DNA of 64,000 bases, from the NCBI GenBank assembly GCA_046290675.1, contig JBKAHA010000007.1, positions 124,001 to 188,000 on the forward strand, read 5' to 3'. Positions 59,743 through 64,000 of this stretch are shown here, one piece after another. The notes beneath the pieces were generated by a model. That model ran no database searches. It was not told the origin of the DNA and worked only from the letters and a program-made list of their open reading frames with translations. How positions within the stretch are numbered: position 1 is the stretch's first letter; each line of letters starts with the position of its first letter. A program made the position numbers and the translations under genes. This DNA comes from Aureliella sp046290675. GTDB lineage: Bacteria; Planctomycetota; Planctomycetia; Pirellulales; Pirellulaceae.

Positions 59743-60571
59743 ATCAGAAACGGAGCCAGGTCCTGAAGCGAAGGAAAACGCTTGGGTGCGGCTCCTCACC
59801 AAACCGCTTCCCGCGTTACTCGCATTCGTTGCCGTCTTGTTGATTTGGCAAGCGGCAGTCACGTTCCTCGAAATTCATCCGATTACGCTACCAAGTCCTT
59901 CCAAAGTCATGGCGGCGATGTGGAAGGAGAGGGCGACGTTGGCGGAAGGGTTTATGGCTACCGGACTTGCTTCCTTACTCGGCTTGGGAGTGAGCGTTGG
60001 CGTCGGTGTTCTAATTTCAATTCTCTTTAGTCAGTCTCGTTGGATGCGATCGGCTTTTTATCCTTATGTCGTTTTTCTCCAAACGGTACCCATTGTGGCT
60101 ATCGCGCCGCTGCTGATCACTTGGTTTGGTTATGGATTTCGGACGATTGTCTTGGTGTCCGTCATTATCAGTTTATTCCCGATCGTATCCAATATGACGA
60201 CGGGGCTGATCTCCATTGACCAGAACTTGAGAGACCTTTTTCGACTAGCTGGGGCGACGCGCTGGCAGGAGCTAACGAAGCTCCGCATACCACATGCACT
60301 TAGCCATCTCATCTTGGGGATGAGAATCAGTGCCGGCCTCGCCGTGATCGGAGCCATCGTTGGGGAGTTCTTCGTAGGGACGAATGCGACGGGCTTTTCC
60401 GGCTTAGGAACCGTCATGACTGGTTGGCAGAATTTGGCGCGAACAGATGCAATCATCGCGGCCATCCTGATAAGCACGCTGTTAGGGATTTCCACACTGG
60501 GTGTGGTGAATCTGTTTTCCAGGTTCGTGCTAAATCGCTGGACAGCAAGTGCGGATTTTGAAAACGAGTAA
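59732..60571 (+). CDS. ABC transporter permease, SsuC/ThiX type
   Basis: A 279-residue inner-membrane protein with six predicted spans. The family pattern is LPALLAFVAVLLIWQAAVTF, ITLPSPSKVMAAMW, the transport loop EAA-like segment FRLAGATRWQELTKLRIPHALSHL (60240-60310), and IIGEFFVGT-like GAIVGEFFVGTNATGFSGLG. Overlaps the ATPase gene by 11 bp. The start ATG is inside the ATPase end, indicating translational coupling. Confidence 0.92.
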   Translation: MNPRSETEPGPEAKENAWVRLLTKPLPALLAFVAVLLIWQAAVTFLEIHPITLPSPSKVMAAMWKERATLAEGFMATGLASLLGLGVSVGVGVLISILFSQSRWMRSAFYPYVVFLQTVPIVAIAPLLITWFGYGFRTIVLVSVIISLFPIVSNMTTGLISIDQNLRDLFRLAGATRWQELTKLRIPHALSHLILGMRISAGLAVIGAIVGEFFVGTNATGFSGLGTVMTGWQNLARTDAIIAAILISTLLGISTLGVVNLFSRFVLNRWTASADFENE

Positions 60572-60688
60572 GCATCACGGAGCGGCGAATGTCGTTATGT
60601 TAGAGATGTACGTCTGCGATGTTTTCGGGGCGGCCCGTAGAGAGTCACGGGAGTTGGGTTTGGGTTTGGATTCCGGTTGGGAGTTGTA

Positions 60689-61702
60689 ATGGTTCTTCTG
60701 GTGTCAAAGCATTTGTTCGCGATTAAGCTTGCTGCGTCAGCGGCATTGCTTCTGGCCATCGGCATCTCCGTTGGGTGTACCGGAACGGGAGGGTCGGACA
60801 CTACGTCAACCGGCTTGGATAAGGTCACGTTGATGTTGAACTGGTATCCCGAGGCTGAGCACGGCGGGTTTTACGCGGCTAAGGTACATGGGATTTACGA
60901 GAAGTATGGCTTGGAAGTCGAAATCCGACCCGGCGGCCCAACCGCCCCAGTGGCTCAGGAACTTGTTGCAGGACGTGTCCAGTTTGCGATCGGAAATGCG
61001 GATGATGTATTGGTCTTTCGAGAGCAGGATGTCCCCGTCGTTGCCTTGATGGCTCCTATTCAGAACACGCCCCGCTGTATCCTCGTCCATGCCAGTTCAG
61101 ATGCGACGTCGCTTAAGAAACTTGGTGGTATGAAAATGCAAGCTGGTGCAGGACGTCCGTACTTGGCGTTCATGGAATCCAAGGGGCTGCTCGAGGACGT
61201 TCAGCTCGTGCCCTACTCGGGAGTGCCCAACTTAGTTAGCGACGCGAATAGTGCAATGCAAGGGTACTCGTTTAGCGAGCCGATGCTTGCCAAGGAGGAG
61301 GGGCTCGATGTTCGGATGATGATGGTCTCCGACATCGGTTTCAATCCTTATGCTTCATGCCTAATCGCAACGGAAGAGTACATCGGCGATGAGTCGGGAG
61401 TCGTGCAACGAATGGTAACGGCCAGCCGTGAGGGCTGGGAGAAATACTTGCGCGAGCCAGCGGAGACGCACAAAGCTATTTTGGAGGCAAACAAACACGG
61501 TATGACCGAAGCTGCGCTCGATTACGGTGTTCAGGAACTGAAGCCCCTGTGTGTGACCGACGACGTGCCATTGAAGGAGGTCGGCAGTATGTCGGTCGAC
61601 CGATGGGAAACATTAGTTCAGCAGTTTAGCGAAATTGAACTGTTGTCGAAGGATAAGGTCGCAGCGGGTGATGTGTATACTCTCGACTTTCTCACGAATT
61701 GA
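60689..61702 (+). CDS. ABC transporter substrate-binding lipoprotein, ThiY/NMT1-like
   Basis: The start is ATG 60689, with GGGAG about 8 bases upstream; TTG 60677 is an alternative. The 337-residue lipoprotein has a lipobox (GISVGC). The segment VTLMLNWYPEAEHGGFYAAKVHGIYEK is the signature of pyrimidine-precursor-binding ThiY/THI5 proteins. GRVQFAIGNADDVLVFREQDVPVVAL and TPRCILVHASS continue the fold. It probably captures formylaminopyrimidine or a related thiamine precursor. I see no TPP riboswitch upstream of the operon at 58868-58944. Confidence 0.87.
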   Translation: MVLLVSKHLFAIKLAASAALLLAIGISVGCTGTGGSDTTSTGLDKVTLMLNWYPEAEHGGFYAAKVHGIYEKYGLEVEIRPGGPTAPVAQELVAGRVQFAIGNADDVLVFREQDVPVVALMAPIQNTPRCILVHASSDATSLKKLGGMKMQAGAGRPYLAFMESKGLLEDVQLVPYSGVPNLVSDANSAMQGYSFSEPMLAKEEGLDVRMMMVSDIGFNPYASCLIATEEYIGDESGVVQRMVTASREGWEKYLREPAETHKAILEANKHGMTEAALDYGVQELKPLCVTDDVPLKEVGSMSVDRWETLVQQFSEIELLSKDKVAAGDVYTLDFLTN

Positions 61703-61861
61703 GGTTGAGTATTGAAGATCGTCATTTTCGATTTTGGGCACGGAGTTTTAGCCGGTTGAAGCTTGCTGATTTAAGCTTGCTTGTGGCGGAGAGCAGGTTC
61801 ATTTGTGTTTGTGCCTACTCCCCATACGCAATGAGCCCGGATCTGGCGGAGGTTGATTGCG

Positions 61862-63739
61862 ATGTGGCGAGCTCTAATTGGATTGTGGGTGACGCTCGCT
61901 GTTGCCATTTTGGCTGTCGTTGCCCTGGCACGATTCTGGATTTTGCAACGGTCCGAAGCTGGGGTTCAGCGGGTCGAGGAGATTTTGCAAGCACAGCTGG
62001 CGCCGGTCGATCGTACGGTCAGCGGAGTCATCGAGGATTACTCACGCCGACTCAGACGCGAGCTGGCAGGTAAAGACCTACGTAATCTTGAGGCCTGCGT
62101 TGAACTTGGGCGTTCGCCGCTGGTCGATGCCCTCATCGTTGCGGACGACCAAGGTCAGCTTCGTTTTCCAAGTTTGTCGAATGCTTCAACAGATCGACAA
62201 ACTCTCGTGGATGAGGGGCAGCAGGTACTGAGGGAAATCTTCGTTCGATTCCCAAACCCAAAACGTTCCGCTGGTTCGCTGCAAGATTCCGCAATGAGCC
62301 AAAACGCAAATGAAAACTTGCTCGGACTCAAATCCCAGGTGACGAGTCCGAGTCAGTCGCGTCGAGTGGATCCGACACCTAGATCAAACGTCTACTATGA
62401 ATCGCTGCCCGCTCAATCAACCGAAGAGGCTGAACTCGATCGGAATGTCGAGGGGCAGACGGAGGCGCAGGAACAAGCACGGGCGGCAGTAAAACGAGAC
62501 TTCGGCTGGGTAACTTGGTATCACCGCCGAGGCATGGTGCTCGGGTATTGGTGGAATCAACGCGACCAACGTCGCGCGATGGTTGCCTTGCCGCGAGCGC
62601 GTTGGATGGCGGACATCGTTGCTGCTTTACCCGATTCGGCCCAATATCTGAAGAAAGCAGCTGACGGTTCCGCATCCGTCGAGGAAGCGGCCGTATCTGG
62701 GCAATTGGCGGGGGATATTCTTTCCGACTGTATCTGGCAGCTCGTCGACGTCGAGGGCAAGGCAATCTACCAATGGGGAAATGCGGAAACGGATCTGTTT
62801 GATCGGATCCAGTCTGGAGAACCGAATGCAGAATTGGCCGTGAGTCCACCATTGGAAGGCTGGCGTCTGCGTGCTTTTGCAAGTGAATCGGCTTACGCAC
62901 GGCTGGCAGGCGATGACCTCGAATTTCCGATCTGGCTAGCCGTAGCCGGGATAACGCTTTCGATGCTGGTTGGCGGTCTGGTTGTTTCTTTCAACTTGAA
63001 TCGGCAGTTTAGGCTTGCCGAAAGTCGCGTTTCGTTTGTGAACCAAGTGTCGCACGAGCTACGTACACCTCTGACCAACATCCGGATGTACGCAGACCTG
63101 TTGGCGCGCGAAATTGAGGCAGACTGTCCCGCTGAGCGTGACGAGGCGCATCGTGGGGACGGCGATTTAGGGGCGCAGCGCCGCAAGATCGAGATCATTC
63201 AGGCAGAAAGCGATCGGCTAAGTCGGTTGATCGGGAATGTGTTGCAATTTGCTCGAATCGGACGAAGCAAGGCCGAGTCCAATCATGTCGTTCAGAGTTT
63301 GGATGCGATGGTGGAGGAGGTGGTCGCTACTTTCGCGCCGCGTTTCGAAGAAGCCGACTTTCGAATTGTGCTTGATCTTCGAACGCCAAATCCCAGGCGA
63401 ATGGACACTGACGCAGTGGAACAGATTTTGGTCAATCTAATCGGCAATGCAGAAAAGTATGCCATGGATGGCAAGCAGTTAAGTATCTCTACACGCGGTG
63501 ATGAGCAGAATGTGCTAATTGATGTTGTGGATAACGGGCCCGGGATTCCTAGGCGGCTTGCCAAAAAAGTGTTCTTGCCTTTTGAACGTGGGAGCAACCG
63601 AATCGACGCTCCGGCAGGCACTGGAATCGGGTTGTCGATTGTCAAGGACTTGGCAGTTCGACACGGAGGCGACTGCGAGCTATTACCTGCTACTCAGGGC
63701 GCCGCATTCCGCTGCCGATTAGTCGCACCGTTGGAATAG
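61862..63739 (+). CDS. Membrane sensor histidine kinase
   Basis: I take ATG 61862, which has GGAGG about 12 bases upstream; TTG 61853 is an alternative. The 625-residue product has an N-terminal span (ALIGLWVTLAVAILAVVALARFWI), a periplasmic domain of about 330 residues, a second span (IWLAVAGITLSMLVGGLVVSFNL), then the kinase. His398 lies in QVSHELRTPLTN, the N box is NLIGNAEKYA, the G1 box is VVDNGPGIP, and the G2 box is PAGTGIGLSIVKDLAVRHGG. No ligand is visible. The response regulator gene begins 98 bp downstream, making a two-component pair. Confidence 0.93.
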   Translation: MWRALIGLWVTLAVAILAVVALARFWILQRSEAGVQRVEEILQAQLAPVDRTVSGVIEDYSRRLRRELAGKDLRNLEACVELGRSPLVDALIVADDQGQLRFPSLSNASTDRQTLVDEGQQVLREIFVRFPNPKRSAGSLQDSAMSQNANENLLGLKSQVTSPSQSRRVDPTPRSNVYYESLPAQSTEEAELDRNVEGQTEAQEQARAAVKRDFGWVTWYHRRGMVLGYWWNQRDQRRAMVALPRARWMADIVAALPDSAQYLKKAADGSASVEEAAVSGQLAGDILSDCIWQLVDVEGKAIYQWGNAETDLFDRIQSGEPNAELAVSPPLEGWRLRAFASESAYARLAGDDLEFPIWLAVAGITLSMLVGGLVVSFNLNRQFRLAESRVSFVNQVSHELRTPLTNIRMYADLLAREIEADCPAERDEAHRGDGDLGAQRRKIEIIQAESDRLSRLIGNVLQFARIGRSKAESNHVVQSLDAMVEEVVATFAPRFEEADFRIVLDLRTPNPRRMDTDAVEQILVNLIGNAEKYAMDGKQLSISTRGDEQNVLIDVVDNGPGIPRRLAKKVFLPFERGSNRIDAPAGTGIGLSIVKDLAVRHGGDCELLPATQGAAFRCRLVAPLE

Positions 63740-63837
63740 TTCTCTGCTCGATTGATGCAAGTGGCGGAGATGAGGTTTTCAGGTCGGCGGGCTGCTCAAG
63801 CGATAAGCACCGAATTGCAGAAAGAAAGAACTCCCCT

Positions 63838-64000
63838 ATGCAAATGAAGGTTTTGGTTGCCGAGGATGATGCGGTGACGCGCGAAGGATTGATCGAAGTG
63901 CTTCAGAGCGAAGGAGTCGATACGGTTGCCGCCGCGGACGGTATGCAGGCTTGGGAGCTGTTTCAACGCGAACGACCGGATTTCGTCTGTATGGATGTGA
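63838..64000 (+). CDS. Response regulator receiver domain (truncated by window edge)
   Basis: The first 54 codons are in the window. MKVLVAEDDAVTREGL has the acidic pair (Asp10, Asp11), and the phosphorylation site Asp53 is in CMDV at the window edge. The start is ATG 63838 or 63844. The output domain lies beyond the window. It is the cognate partner of the preceding kinase by position. Confidence 0.9.
   Translation, partial: MQMKVLVAEDDAVTREGLIEVLQSEGVDTVAAADGMQAWELFQRERPDFVCMDV

Noticed and set aside
63526..63534. Perfect DnaA-box sequence TGTGGATAA
   Set aside because: Isolated and inside the kinase G1 box codons (VVDNGPG), so explained by coding sequence.

Overview
The window looks like chromosomal DNA of a planctomycete close to Rhodopirellula and other Pirellulaceae. 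The evidence is the adjacent DUF1592 cytochrome-like and Tat-exported DUF1552 proteins, many large secreted proteins without recognisable domains, an orphan TadE/TadG set, a SpoVG protein carrying a zinc ribbon, and short operons. These family assignments come from reading motifs; no database search was possible.

The most unusual part is an integrated element of about 8.3 kb (3518-11857) in the 3' half of a tRNA-Ala(GGC) gene. A 48-bp identical core marks both ends. The right copy completes an intact tRNA (11811-11883, minus strand, with a good sigma70-type promoter), and the left copy is the displaced tRNA 3' end. Between them lie an unknown cargo gene, an AlpA/excisionase-like gene, a DUF669-like protein, a stand-alone archaeo-eukaryotic-type primase, a ParB-like protein, a DnaB-like helicase core, a winged-helix protein, a non-coding block of 8-bp repeats and hairpins that could be an origin, a DUF4326 protein and a tyrosine integrase. 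I see no capsid, terminase, relaxase or type IV secretion genes. It therefore looks like a small self-replicating integrative element or phage satellite. The attachment core lies inside the 3' end of the integrase gene. In the excised circle the integrase frame would run on without interruption for 76 more codons, so integration appears to shorten the integrase from 580 to 508 residues. Paired 10-bp repeats flank the core on both arms, and a 13-bp palindrome occurs four times in the element.

Before the element are a partial FMN reductase, a DUF5658-like membrane protein and a lipoprotein of the endonuclease/exonuclease/phosphatase family. After it come thymidine phosphorylase, a secreted GIY-YIG protein, a large secreted protein, an arylsulfotransferase-like protein, a DinB protein, glycogen phosphorylase and 4-alpha-glucanotransferase (glycogen use), and an aldo/keto reductase with a FucU-type mutarotase (probably fucose catabolism). 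A three-gene set at 26058-31273 (EctB-like aminotransferase, adenylation-carrier-hydrolase fusion, second hydrolase) resembles a small NRPS-like or exosortase-associated pathway.

From 31 kb onward are NfeD, a LolCDE-type exporter pair, the DUF1592/DUF1552 pair, a sugar isomerase-like protein, a HAMP-like protein and the TadE-TadG-TadE set. These are followed by PlsC-like acyltransferase with miaA, then hisE, hisG, a lysine-rich small protein, spoVG-ispE and ndk. The last part holds a secreted low-complexity protein, a CNT nucleoside transporter, dnaA, a large single-pass protein, a thiamine-precursor-type ABC transporter, and a histidine kinase with the start of its response regulator.
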